A stretch of DNA of 7,516 nucleotides from Candidatus Ectomicrobium neotermitis (lineage in GTDB: Bacteria > Elusimicrobiota > Endomicrobiia > Endomicrobiales > Endomicrobiaceae): the NCBI GenBank assembly GCA_031283745.1, contig JAITBH010000107.1, positions 1 through 7,516 on the forward strand, read 5' to 3'. The notes beneath the pieces were generated by a model. The model had not been told where the DNA came from, did no database searches, and saw only the letters and a list, made by a program, of their open reading frames with translations. Each line of letters begins with the position of its first letter. Position 1 is the first letter of the stretch. This document shows, piece after piece, positions 1 to 6,577 of this stretch. A program made the translations under genes and the position numbers.

Positions 1-344
1 CTATTGTTGCCAATTCTCCTGAAAAACTTCCTCTCTTTGACAAAAAAAGAACGATTGTCTCTGTAAGCGTCTGGAATATCGATAAGGCGCGGTCTATTTT
101 TTTTAGTATCGCCCCCCACTGACTCGGTATATTTTTTAAGGATTTCCTCGGCATTTAAGCCCAGAAAAGTAGCATATGACCTCATAAATGTTCTGCAGTA
201 AACCTCTGCTACAAATGCATCTCTATCGCCGTTTTCAATGGCGACAATGTATTTCTCCTGAATTCTCAATTCATTGCACACCTCTTCAAGGGAAATGTTT
301 TTGCTAACTCTTGTTTCCCGTAAAAGCTTTCCAATCTCTTCCAT
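1..344 (-). CDS. RodZ-like helix-turn-helix protein, N-terminal part (cut by left window edge)
   Basis: Reading the minus strand from the ATG at 342-344 gives 114 codons with no stop before the window edge, so the 3' end is missing. Residues 1-70 look like the HTH_25 domain of RodZ-type proteins: the first helix begins EEIGKLLRETR, the recognition part is SLEEVCNELRIQEKYIVAIE, and the family-typical segment VYCRTFMRSYATFLGL lies at about 48-63. Residues 77-114 form a polar, basic linker ending KERKFFRR, as is usual just before the single membrane helix of RodZ proteins; that helix would lie outside the window. Members of the family link MreB to the membrane in rod-shaped cells, but many HTH_25 proteins are uncharacterised, so the role is inferred. 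A GGTGG Shine-Dalgarno-like stretch ends five bases before the ATG. The gene follows lolA after 44 nt with no visible terminator, so it probably shares its transcript. A cytosolic XRE-type regulator is less likely because of the VYCRTFMRSYA segment. Confidence 0.8.
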   Translation of the reverse strand, partial: MEEIGKLLRETRVSKNISLEEVCNELRIQEKYIVAIENGDRDAFVAEVYCRTFMRSYATFLGLNAEEILKKYTESVGGDTKKNRPRLIDIPDAYRDNRSFFVKERKFFRRIGNN

Positions 345-388
345 TTTTACCACCCGTTAGAATTTTTTATCTATCAAATTGCTGTTTT

Positions 389-1045
389 TTACTTCAGTTT
401 TATCACTTCAACACCGCTTGGTGCATTAAAAATAAATGTGTTTTTGTCCATCTTTTGGTCGGTTTTGTAGTTTAACAAAATAACCTCTATGGATAAAGTA
501 TCGGAATTTAGGGTTATTTTGCTGGGATTTAGCCCTTCTTTAGCTATAAAAACGACCATTGTCCACGTTCTGCTCTTTTTGGGGTAAATCTCTAAGACAT
601 AATCGGTCTCGCTTTCTGAAATATAGTTGATGACATTGTTTTTTTGGAGATTTTTCCAGTTGCCCCCGAAATTGATGAAAGAAACCGGGGAAAAGTCATC
701 GATGCCCGTTTTGTTGGCTGGACTGATTATGGCTTGGGCATTTTTGGGGGTATAAATTGTCATCAGATCCCCTTTGATATAGATTTTCTGCTCTTGCGGT
801 GTCTTTTTGTGGATAAGAACGTCCATCGGACGCATAAAAAACATCGTTCCCGCTGAAACCTGACTCTCCATTGTCTCGGTAAAAGTCATTGTCTGCCTAA
901 AATTCACCTCAAGCGTCTCAATATTTTTGCCGGCCTCATCAATTTTGGTCAAAACTTCGCCGACTTTGTTCAAATTCTGGGCAAAAGCAGCTGTAGAAAT
1001 TAAAAATGATGCCAAAACAAAAGCAAAAACTGATTTTTTATTCAT
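389..1045 (-). CDS. lolA: Outer-membrane lipoprotein carrier protein LolA
   Basis: A 218-residue periplasmic chaperone that takes lipoproteins released by the LolCDE transporter across the periplasm to the outer membrane. Residues 1-22 are a clear type I signal peptide: basic MNKK start, hydrophobic core, AFA cleavage site before Gln23. There is no lipobox cysteine, so the mature protein should be soluble. The mature part carries LolA-like features: a long first helix (about 27-44), NFRQT at 48-52, and the strand SAGTMFFMRP at 64-73, followed by alternating beta strands to the C-terminus. The reading frame is open to an ATG at 1075, but I chose the ATG at 1045 because it directly begins the signal peptide and is preceded by a strong purine-rich site (AAGGGGAAGG, 1048-1057). 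The start overlaps the end of ftsK by 8 nt, which suggests coupled translation. No LolB or LolCDE gene is in the window; many bacteria outside the Proteobacteria lack a recognisable LolB. Confidence 0.88.
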   Translation of the reverse strand: MNKKSVFAFVLASFLISTAAFAQNLNKVGEVLTKIDEAGKNIETLEVNFRQTMTFTETMESQVSAGTMFFMRPMDVLIHKKTPQEQKIYIKGDLMTIYTPKNAQAIISPANKTGIDDFSPVSFINFGGNWKNLQKNNVINYISESETDYVLEIYPKKSRTWTMVVFIAKEGLNPSKITLNSDTLSIEVILLNYKTDQKMDKNTFIFNAPSGVEVIKLK

Positions 1046-3173
1046 TGCCTTCCCCTTGAATATCCAAGTATTCATTAACCTTGCTCCAATTTATCTGCCA
1101 TTTGTTCGTGCCTTGAGGTTTTGCGATAAAACGTTGTGTCTCAAGCAGGCTTAGAATGTTAGTAGCCTTTGCCGACCCACCGAAATTTGCTTTGAGGAGG
1201 TCTTGAGAAATGCGTCCCCGCTCCCTCATAAGCATAAGAACAGGCAGCAACTCCTTGCTTTTGTCTGCCTTAAACCCCTCTTCACGTTCTACCTCCTCAA
1301 TCGGAGGCTCATAAACACGGGGAAAATCCTGCCCGCTTATAAAATCAACTATGCTTTTTATCTCTTTTAATGACACATAAGCCCCTTGGAGCCTAATGGG
1401 GCGAGACTCTTGAGGGGGCAAAAACAGCATATCCCCTTTTCCAATCAAACTGTCAGCCCCAAGTGCGTCAAGAATAACCCGCGAATCCACTTTTGAGGCA
1501 GTCTGAAAAGACATTCTTGCAGGGAAATTCGCCTTTATGACACCTGTTATCACATTGACCGAAGGGCGTTGAGTGGCAAGTATGAGATGAATACCCACAG
1601 CCCGAGCCATCTGTGCCAACCTTTGAATGGAATCCTCTATCTCTTTTTGAACGACAAGCATCAGGTCAGCCAATTCGTCTATCACAACAACTATATAAAA
1701 CTCCTTCTCGCCGCCTATCAGCTCCATCTTGGCATTGTATTCCTCAATATTTCTCACCATATTGTCTGCATATTTGTCATATCGGGCATTCATAACTGTG
1801 ACCAATTTCTTTAGTGCAGCGGCGGATTCTTTTGGATCGGTGATGATGTCGGCATCTGCCGCCCGCGTGCATGGGTGGTAAATATGCGGAATGTCTTTAT
1901 ATATGGGCATTTCAACTCTCTTAGGGTCAATGATCATAAACTTCACCTCATCGGGCCGCGCCTTAAACAAAATCGACAGTATTATCGAGTGCAAAGCGAC
2001 GCTTTTTCCTGAACCAGTGGCTCCCGCTATGAGCAAGTGAGGCATGGAGTCGAGTTCTGCGGTATAGCCTTTGCCGTCTGTGGTTTCCCCAAGCGCCAAA
2101 GAAAGTTTTGAATCTGAGCCGGCAAAAGCCTCGCTTTCAATTACCCCTCTAAGCCCTACAATGACGCTCTCAGGATTTGGAACCTCAATACCCACTGCAC
2201 CTTTTTCTGGTATGGGGACAATTCTTATCGCTGGAGTTCTCATAGCAAGGGAGATATTGTCAATCACGCCCATTATCGACTGGATTTTTAGGCCCGGTGC
2301 AAGGGTTAAATCGTAACGGGTAACAACAGGTCCCGCAATTATGTCTTTGACCTCAACTTCTATGCCGAACTCCGCAAGTGTTTTTTTCATCAGGTCAGCC
2401 CGAGCAAGGAGATCTCTTTTGTTTTCATCATAATCGATGGGCTTATCCTCCATCAAAGTTTCGGTTGAAGGGAGAATATAGTCGATGTCCGAACTGTCAA
2501 TCTTTTCGGCGGGGCGGCTAAAACGTTCCTTTTTGCTCTTTTTGGCAGCTATTATATTGGGCTGAGAGTAGTCCTCTTTGCCGCCTTCATCGTCAGGGCC
2601 ATTAAAAATCAGCTCGGGTTCGGGCTGTTGTTGGCGTTTTTTGCCAGACGGTTCATCTTTTGTATCGGTATCATCAGCGGATTTCTCAGAAATAAAGAGC
2701 TTTTTAAGTAAAGAAACTAACGGAACTCTAAACAGGAATGCCGATGAAAAGCCCAAAAGTAGTGCTAAAACACAAAAACTAAGCACCGAACCGAGCAATT
2801 TTTCTACGAAAGGATAGAGGTGAATACCTATCCAGCCTCCATAAAGGGTTGAGCCAAAGACTGCATTGGCTGATAAAAACAAAGTCGACAGCGAGACGGC
2901 AGATATTAAAGACCACAAAAAATCTATTTTGGTGCTGTGATTGAGTGAGGGTGCAATCCGCAAAACGAAAAACCAAAGCAGTGCAATGGGGATAAAGTAA
3001 CTGCCCGCCCCAAAGATTGAGTTGACAACATTAGAAAATGCTTTCCCAAAAACGCCCGAACCGTCAGGCAGCAAAATGGAGTAAGCACTTATGAAAGCCG
3101 TCAAAGCAAAAAACAGGGCAACTATATCCCTGTTTTTATGTTTAGTGTTTTTAGATGATTTTTTTCTCGCCAC
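1038..3173 (-). CDS. ftsK: DNA translocase FtsK/SpoIIIE family
   Basis: A 711-residue septal DNA pump that uses ATP to move chromosome ends through the closing division site and, in well-studied species, activates XerCD recombination at dif. About four membrane helices are visible in residues 17-34, 53-72, 85-106 and 124-148. A short charged linker (about 160-250) follows, much shorter than the long linker of E. coli FtsK, giving a SpoIIIE-sized protein. The motor has Walker A GATGSGKS at 384-391, Walker B VVVIDE at 495-500, and the sensor-like segment ILATQRPS at 531-538. A C-terminal winged-helix gamma domain spans about 640-695, but its recognition helix is unusual (GGSAKATNIL rather than GYNRAAR). 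Translation starts at a GTG (3171-3173): no ATG fits, MARKKSS gives the usual basic cytoplasmic start, and AAAGGAG lies 5 nt upstream. The gene follows the small winged-helix gene after 12 nt and overlaps lolA by 8 nt. FtsK family membership is certain from the motor; the choice between FtsK and SpoIIIE naming is not. Confidence 0.96.
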   Translation of the reverse strand: MARKKSSKNTKHKNRDIVALFFALTAFISAYSILLPDGSGVFGKAFSNVVNSIFGAGSYFIPIALLWFFVLRIAPSLNHSTKIDFLWSLISAVSLSTLFLSANAVFGSTLYGGWIGIHLYPFVEKLLGSVLSFCVLALLLGFSSAFLFRVPLVSLLKKLFISEKSADDTDTKDEPSGKKRQQQPEPELIFNGPDDEGGKEDYSQPNIIAAKKSKKERFSRPAEKIDSSDIDYILPSTETLMEDKPIDYDENKRDLLARADLMKKTLAEFGIEVEVKDIIAGPVVTRYDLTLAPGLKIQSIMGVIDNISLAMRTPAIRIVPIPEKGAVGIEVPNPESVIVGLRGVIESEAFAGSDSKLSLALGETTDGKGYTAELDSMPHLLIAGATGSGKSVALHSIILSILFKARPDEVKFMIIDPKRVEMPIYKDIPHIYHPCTRAADADIITDPKESAAALKKLVTVMNARYDKYADNMVRNIEEYNAKMELIGGEKEFYIVVVIDELADLMLVVQKEIEDSIQRLAQMARAVGIHLILATQRPSVNVITGVIKANFPARMSFQTASKVDSRVILDALGADSLIGKGDMLFLPPQESRPIRLQGAYVSLKEIKSIVDFISGQDFPRVYEPPIEEVEREEGFKADKSKELLPVLMLMRERGRISQDLLKANFGGSAKATNILSLLETQRFIAKPQGTNKWQINWSKVNEYLDIQGEGNE
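1048..1057 (-). promoter_or_regulatory. Ribosome binding site that fixes the lolA start
   Basis: The minus strand reads AAGGGGAAGG just before the ATG at 1043-1045, inside the last codons of ftsK. This placement favours the internal ATG over the upstream in-frame ATG at 1073-1075 and suggests lolA is translated by ribosomes finishing ftsK. Confidence 0.6.
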
Positions 3174-3178
3174 CGATG

Positions 3179-3185
3179 CTCCTTT
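3179..3185 (-). promoter_or_regulatory. Ribosome binding site for the GTG start of ftsK
   Basis: The minus strand reads AAAGGAG, lying directly after the TAG stop of the upstream small gene (3186-3188) and 5 nt before the GTG at 3171-3173. It supports GTG as the true initiation codon and suggests translational coupling. Confidence 0.65.
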
Positions 3186-3407
3186 CTACTTAATGGAGAT
3201 CATATAACTGCTCTCAACTTCTCTGACCGATATTTTGTTCTCTCTTGACAGCCAGCCTAAAGCAAGGAAAAACATTGTGTTTGACATTCCTAAAGCCGAC
3301 TTGATTTCAAGAAAAGATGCCTCTTTTTGTGTGCTTGCGACATTAGACAGGTAGTTCCAAATATCTCCCGCTGCAAAACCTATCGCAACTCTCATATCGT
3401 CATTCAT
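3186..3407 (-). CDS. Small winged helix-turn-helix protein, DUF2582 (PF10771) type
   Basis: A 73-residue protein of unknown function. Its sequence matches my memory of the DUF2582 winged-helix family: an N-terminal helix with GFAAGDIWNYL (about 10-20), a helix SFLEIKSALGMSNTMFFLALGWL (31-53, in the helix-turn-helix position), and the family-typical ending GWLSRENKI at 51-59, followed by a short beta hairpin as the wing. There is no signal peptide or membrane segment, so it should be cytoplasmic. Members are small stand-alone proteins common in Bacteroidota and some other anaerobes; DNA binding is predicted from the fold, but I know of no proven target. It starts at ATG 3405-3407 with AGGGG about 8 nt upstream, 12 nt after accB and 12 nt before ftsK, so it is surely co-transcribed with both. 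A regulator of this operon or a nucleoid-type protein are both guesses. Confidence 0.85.
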   Translation of the reverse strand: MNDDMRVAIGFAAGDIWNYLSNVASTQKEASFLEIKSALGMSNTMFFLALGWLSRENKISVREVESSYMISIK

Positions 3408-3419
3408 TTTCTATGCCCC

Positions 3420-3926
3420 TTAAACCTTTTCAATGATGAACAAATCTTGACCCATTGTTACGGCTTTTGCGTTCTCAGCTAAAATTTTGACGATTTGTAG
3501 CTTAAACGGGGCTTTTATCTCGTTCATAACTTTCATCGCTTCAACTATGCAGAGGGTTTTGCCTCCATCTACAATATCCCCCTCAACAACAAAAGGGGGA
3601 ACTGATGGGGCTGATGAGCGATAAAACATACCCGTTATTGGGGATTTTATTGTGTCGCCGACAGGTAGAGGCGGCTTTGTGTCAGCAACCGGCTTAACCT
3701 CTTCTGCCGGCTGCGGGGGTTCGGGCTGAACTTTCGGTGCATTAACTCCTAAATGTAGTTGAGATCCCCCTGCTGCCCCTTCATCGTCAGCCTCGGTTGT
3801 GTTTTTGCGTTTTATGTAAACCTTATACTCTTTGGAATCCACCTCTAAAACATCAAGGCTCTCGCTGTTCATGATGTCATAGAGTGCTTTCAACCTTTCT
3901 TTTATCTCGTTATTTTTTTTGACCAT
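3420..3926 (-). CDS. accB: Biotin carboxyl carrier protein of acetyl-CoA carboxylase (AccB/BCCP)
   Basis: A 168-residue carrier subunit. Its biotin is carboxylated by AccC and passes the carboxyl group to AccA/AccD to make malonyl-CoA, the first committed step of fatty-acid synthesis. The N-terminal helix (about 1-22) and strand (25-40) match the part of AccB that contacts AccC. A Pro/Ala/Glu-rich flexible linker covers about 42-90. The biotinyl domain runs 91-168 with SPITGMFYRSSAPSVPPFV at 95-113, which contains the 'thumb' loop seen in AccB but not in most other biotin domains, and the biotinylation motif EAMKVMN with acceptor Lys132. The thumb argues for AccB rather than the biotin subunit of a decarboxylase pump. 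The ATG at 3924-3926 has a G-rich Shine-Dalgarno (AGGGGGG) upstream. It follows pnp after 22 nt. accC, its usual neighbour, is absent; the next gene is a small winged-helix protein. Confidence 0.93.
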   Translation of the reverse strand: MVKKNNEIKERLKALYDIMNSESLDVLEVDSKEYKVYIKRKNTTEADDEGAAGGSQLHLGVNAPKVQPEPPQPAEEVKPVADTKPPLPVGDTIKSPITGMFYRSSAPSVPPFVVEGDIVDGGKTLCIVEAMKVMNEIKAPFKLQIVKILAENAKAVTMGQDLFIIEKV

Positions 3927-3948
3927 CTCAAACCCCCCTGACAGATGA

Positions 3949-6027
3949 TTATGAATTTGAACGATTTGCTGCTTTCATGCTGAGGTTCAATCTGCCCTGA
4001 TCGTCAATTTCGATGAGTTTTACAGTAACCACATCGCCTTCTTTTAGGACATCTTCAACTTTGTTTACCCTTTTGTCAGCCATTTGGGATATATGAATTA
4101 GCCCCTCTTTGCCCGGCAAAAACTCTGCAAAAGCACCGAAAGTCATTATTTTGACGATTTTGGCTTTGTAAATTTTGCCTACCTCAGGCTCAGTGGTTAT
4201 ATCCTCAACCATTTCTTTGGCTCTTAAAACCAAATCTGACTTATCTCCCGAAATAAACACCTTGCCGGTATCATCAATATCTATCTTGACCTCATTTTCT
4301 TCTTGGATCTTCTTGATATTCTTTCCGCCGGGACCGATGAGTTCACCGATTTTCTTGACTGGTATCGTTATGCAAACCATTTTAGGTGCATAAACAGAAA
4401 TGTCGGAATTGGGTTTAGACATCACAGCATCCATCTTGTCTAAGATGAAAAGTCTGCCCTGTTTTGCCTGATCAAGCGCTTGAGCAAGCAATTCAGTGGT
4501 AAGCCCCGAAACCTTGATGTCCATCTGAAGGGCAGTGATACCGTTTCTCGTGCCTGCAACCTTAAAATCCATATCGCCGAGATGATCTTCCATACCCATA
4601 ATATCTGTCAAAACAGCATATTCTGAGCCTTCCTTTATCAAGCCCATCGCTACACCTGCCACGCTTGCTTTTAGAGGAACGCCTGCATTAAAAAGAGCCA
4701 AAGACCCGCCGCAGACCGAAGCCATAGACGATGAACCGTTTGACTCTAAAATGTCTGAAACCACTCTGATAGCATATCCAAACTCTTCTTCTGTAGGCAA
4801 AACTGCCCGCAATGCTCTCTTTGCTAAATTTCCGTGTCCAATTTCGCGCCTGCTGGTGCCTCTTTCGCCTTTAGGTTCTCCTGTAGCAAAGCCCGGAAAA
4901 TTGTAATGGAGCAAAAATCTCTCCTTATATTCGCCAGTCATCTCGTCCATAATCTGCATATCGCCGGGTGTGCCTAAAGTTACGGTTGCTAATGCCTGCG
5001 TCTCCCCTCTGGTAAATAAGGTTGAGCCGTGAACTCTGGGGAGAATATCGGTTTCTATTGAAATCGGCCTGATTTCATCTAAAGAGCGGCCGTCGGTGCG
5101 AGTTTTTTGGCTCAAAACAAGTTCGCGAGCTTTCTTATAGAAAATGTCCTCTAAAATTGAGTCTATTGCACCTGCTTCCTCAGGATACTTTTCGGCAAGA
5201 CGAGCTTTGATGTCCTTTTTGAAATCAGACCAAAAAGTCTCGCGTTCCTCTTTACCTTTGATCCGAACACCCTCTGCAGCTTTGGGAATACCCTCAGCCT
5301 CAACCTCAGCTTTTAGCTCTTCATTATAGATAGGTGCTTCAACTGTGATTTTTTCTTTGGAAGGGAACTGCTTTTGAATTGAACAGATTGATTGGATGGT
5401 TTGGCGGGCAAGATTTAGCGCATCAAGCATCTCAGCCTCAGAAAACTCTTTAGCGCCTGCTTCGACCATTGTCAGTGCGTCTGCCGTTCCGCTGACCGAT
5501 AAATCCAAATCGCTTTCCTTTTGCTCATCTTTTGTGGGGTTTACGATCAACTTTTTGTCGATTCTGCCTATTCTCACTGCTGCTATCGGCTCGGTGAAAG
5601 GTAGGTTTGACATCCATAAAGCTATGGAAGTGCCTAAAATCGCAGCAGATTCTGTGTCATTTTGCCCGTCATAAGCCAAAACAAGAACAGAAACCTGTGT
5701 GTCATTTCTCCAATATTCGGGAAAGAGGGGGCGAATGCTTCTGTCTATCAGCCTGCTTATAAGAATTTCGCTGTCTCTGGGCTTTGCCTCTCTCTTAAAA
5801 AAACCGCCGGGAATTCTCCCCGCGGCATACATTCTTTCCCTATAGTCTACAGTCAAAGGCATAAAATCTATACCAACTTTTGGCTCTTTGCCTGCTACAA
5901 CAGTTGCTAAAACAACTGTTTCCCCTATTTTTACTAAGCAAGAACCATTTGCCTGCTTTGCTACTTTGCCTGTTTCAACAACAAATTTTTTCCCTGCAAC
6001 ATCTATTTCCTTTTTTAAGTAACTCAT
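3949..6027 (-). CDS. pnp: Polyribonucleotide nucleotidyltransferase (PNPase)
   Basis: A 692-residue cytoplasmic 3'-to-5' exoribonuclease that degrades RNA using phosphate and can run in reverse to add tails. The full set of domains is present: first RNase PH-like domain (about 10-145, with FFKREAKPRDSE at 76-87 and LIDRSIRPLFP at 93-103), helical linker (about 235-305), second RNase PH-like domain (about 310-540), KH domain with the GxxG loop GPGG at 565-568, and an S1 domain at 617-688 (FGAFAEFLPGKEGLIHISQM). Catalytic residues in DHLGDMDFK align with the E. coli metal and active-site residues as Asp481, Asp487 and Lys489; the phosphate-binding SNGSSSMAS lies at 429-437. One small departure is YNFPGFATGE at about 375-384, where NFPP is usual. 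The ATG at 6025-6027 has GGAG 6 nt upstream. It lies downstream of rpsO, the classical order, and heads the tightly packed run of genes to its left. Confidence 0.98.
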   Translation of the reverse strand: MSYLKKEIDVAGKKFVVETGKVAKQANGSCLVKIGETVVLATVVAGKEPKVGIDFMPLTVDYRERMYAAGRIPGGFFKREAKPRDSEILISRLIDRSIRPLFPEYWRNDTQVSVLVLAYDGQNDTESAAILGTSIALWMSNLPFTEPIAAVRIGRIDKKLIVNPTKDEQKESDLDLSVSGTADALTMVEAGAKEFSEAEMLDALNLARQTIQSICSIQKQFPSKEKITVEAPIYNEELKAEVEAEGIPKAAEGVRIKGKEERETFWSDFKKDIKARLAEKYPEEAGAIDSILEDIFYKKARELVLSQKTRTDGRSLDEIRPISIETDILPRVHGSTLFTRGETQALATVTLGTPGDMQIMDEMTGEYKERFLLHYNFPGFATGEPKGERGTSRREIGHGNLAKRALRAVLPTEEEFGYAIRVVSDILESNGSSSMASVCGGSLALFNAGVPLKASVAGVAMGLIKEGSEYAVLTDIMGMEDHLGDMDFKVAGTRNGITALQMDIKVSGLTTELLAQALDQAKQGRLFILDKMDAVMSKPNSDISVYAPKMVCITIPVKKIGELIGPGGKNIKKIQEENEVKIDIDDTGKVFISGDKSDLVLRAKEMVEDITTEPEVGKIYKAKIVKIMTFGAFAEFLPGKEGLIHISQMADKRVNKVEDVLKEGDVVTVKLIEIDDQGRLNLSMKAANRSNS

Positions 6028-6088
6028 TTAATCTCCATTTAATTTTCGCCGATTATTAAAGATGCTAAGGATTGCCCTATCTAAATAT

Positions 6089-6118
6089 AAAGAGAAAACC
6101 CGTTTGGATTTTCTCTTT
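6089..6118 (-). promoter_or_regulatory. Intercistronic hairpin between rpsO and pnp (terminator/attenuator or RNase III site)
   Basis: On the minus strand the arm AAAGAGAAAATCC (6106-6118) can pair with GGGTTTTCTCTTT (6089-6101) around the loop AAAC, giving 13 continuous pairs including one G-U. The pyrimidine-rich 3' arm is followed by ATATTT, so a weak intrinsic terminator is possible, but only four pairs are G-C. The hairpin sits 61 nt before the pnp start, in the position where E. coli carries a terminator and an RNase III-cut stem that lets PNPase regulate its own mRNA. The pairing is seen; the function is inferred. Confidence 0.5.
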
Positions 6119-6175
6119 TGCTCTTCTTTGCAGCTTCAAACGACGTTATTTTTACTTCTCTACAAACAAACATCA

Positions 6176-6436
6176 CTACTTTCTAAGTTCCAATCTTTTT
6201 ATCAACTCTGCATATCTATCTTTATCGCTCCTTTTTAAATAATCCAAAAGCCTTCTTCGCTGCCCTATCAACTTCAAAAAGCCCACTCTTGAGGCAAAAT
6301 CTTTGGGAAATTTCTCGAAATGAGATGAAAGATACTTTATCCTTGTTGTCAGAAGGGCTACTTGCACCTCAGGCGATCCTGTATCACTTTCATGTTGCTT
6401 AAACTGCTCCACTACCGTCTTCTTCTCAAATACCAT
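6176..6436 (-). CDS. rpsO: 30S ribosomal protein S15
   Basis: An 86-residue primary 16S-binding protein of the small-subunit platform, slightly shorter than the usual 88-89. The family core is clear: HESDTGSPEVQVALLTTRI at 15-33, SSHF at 37-40, LKLIGQRRRLLDYLKRSD at 54-71, and the C-terminal YAELIKRLELRK at 75-86. In the loop that normally reads KKDHHSRRG, this protein has PKDFASRVG (44-52). His39, Asp46 and Ser49 match the residues known to contact the 16S junction, but the flanking histidines are replaced by Phe and Ala and the second Arg by Val. The ATG at 6434-6436 has AAGGAG about 8 nt upstream, preceded by a long A-rich, probably unstructured leader, which suits strong translation. It lies upstream of pnp as in many bacteria and is separated from it by a hairpin-bearing gap. 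Confidence 0.97.
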   Translation of the reverse strand: MVFEKKTVVEQFKQHESDTGSPEVQVALLTTRIKYLSSHFEKFPKDFASRVGFLKLIGQRRRLLDYLKRSDKDRYAELIKRLELRK

Positions 6437-6577
6437 ATCAATGGCTCCTTATTTTCTATTTTTGTTTGTTTTTTTTATCCAAAAATGACCGTTTTTGCCT
6501 CTAAAACCACGAGGGCGAGTTTAGCATAATACACTCTCAAATGTAAAACTTGCCTTATATAGGGTTTTAGGGGGTTA
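6437..6577 (-). promoter_or_regulatory. rpsO leader and intergenic region
   Basis: This 141-nt gap between the MsbA-like gene and rpsO is the likeliest site for a new transcript start. Reading toward rpsO it holds a promoter-like stretch, then a small possible stem (CCUC paired with GAGG around a 9-nt loop, about 6499-6515), then an A-rich tract with a run of eight A's directly before the Shine-Dalgarno. S15 represses its own mRNA in several phyla through leader structures that differ between groups, so control of that kind is possible here, but I see no motif that proves it. No convincing terminator follows the MsbA-like gene. Confidence 0.35.
6518..6547 (-). promoter_or_regulatory. Candidate sigma-70-type promoter upstream of rpsO
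   Basis: On the minus strand TTTACA (6542-6547) is followed after 18 nt by TAAACT (6518-6523). A better -10 match, TATTAT (6526-6531), lies inside the spacer but has no good -35 at the normal distance. The pairing is ambiguous and either choice is weak, though the position between msbA and rpsO is sensible. Confidence 0.28.

Noticed and set aside
1046..1075. Longer LolA starting at ATG 1075
   Set aside because: It would add ten residues before a complete signal peptide and lengthen the overlap with ftsK; the ATG at 1045 has a strong ribosome binding site. The longer form is not fully excluded.
2779..2976. 65-codon minus-strand frame overlapping ftsK
   Set aside because: It lies in another frame inside the FtsK membrane region, where the ftsK reading explains the sequence fully.
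2580..3792. Identical 13-nt stretch (CTGACGATGAAGG) in ftsK and accB
   Set aside because: Both copies encode an acidic DDEG linker, and a 13-nt match is expected by chance in a window of this size.
5396..5910. Plus-strand open frames opposite pnp, and similar ones opposite ftsK and lolA
   Set aside because: They are low-complexity Ser/Pro/Leu-rich translations antisense to well-conserved coding sequence.
6552..6562. CCT-ATATA-AGG after the MsbA-like gene as a terminator
   Set aside because: The stem is only 3 bp and no U-tract follows.
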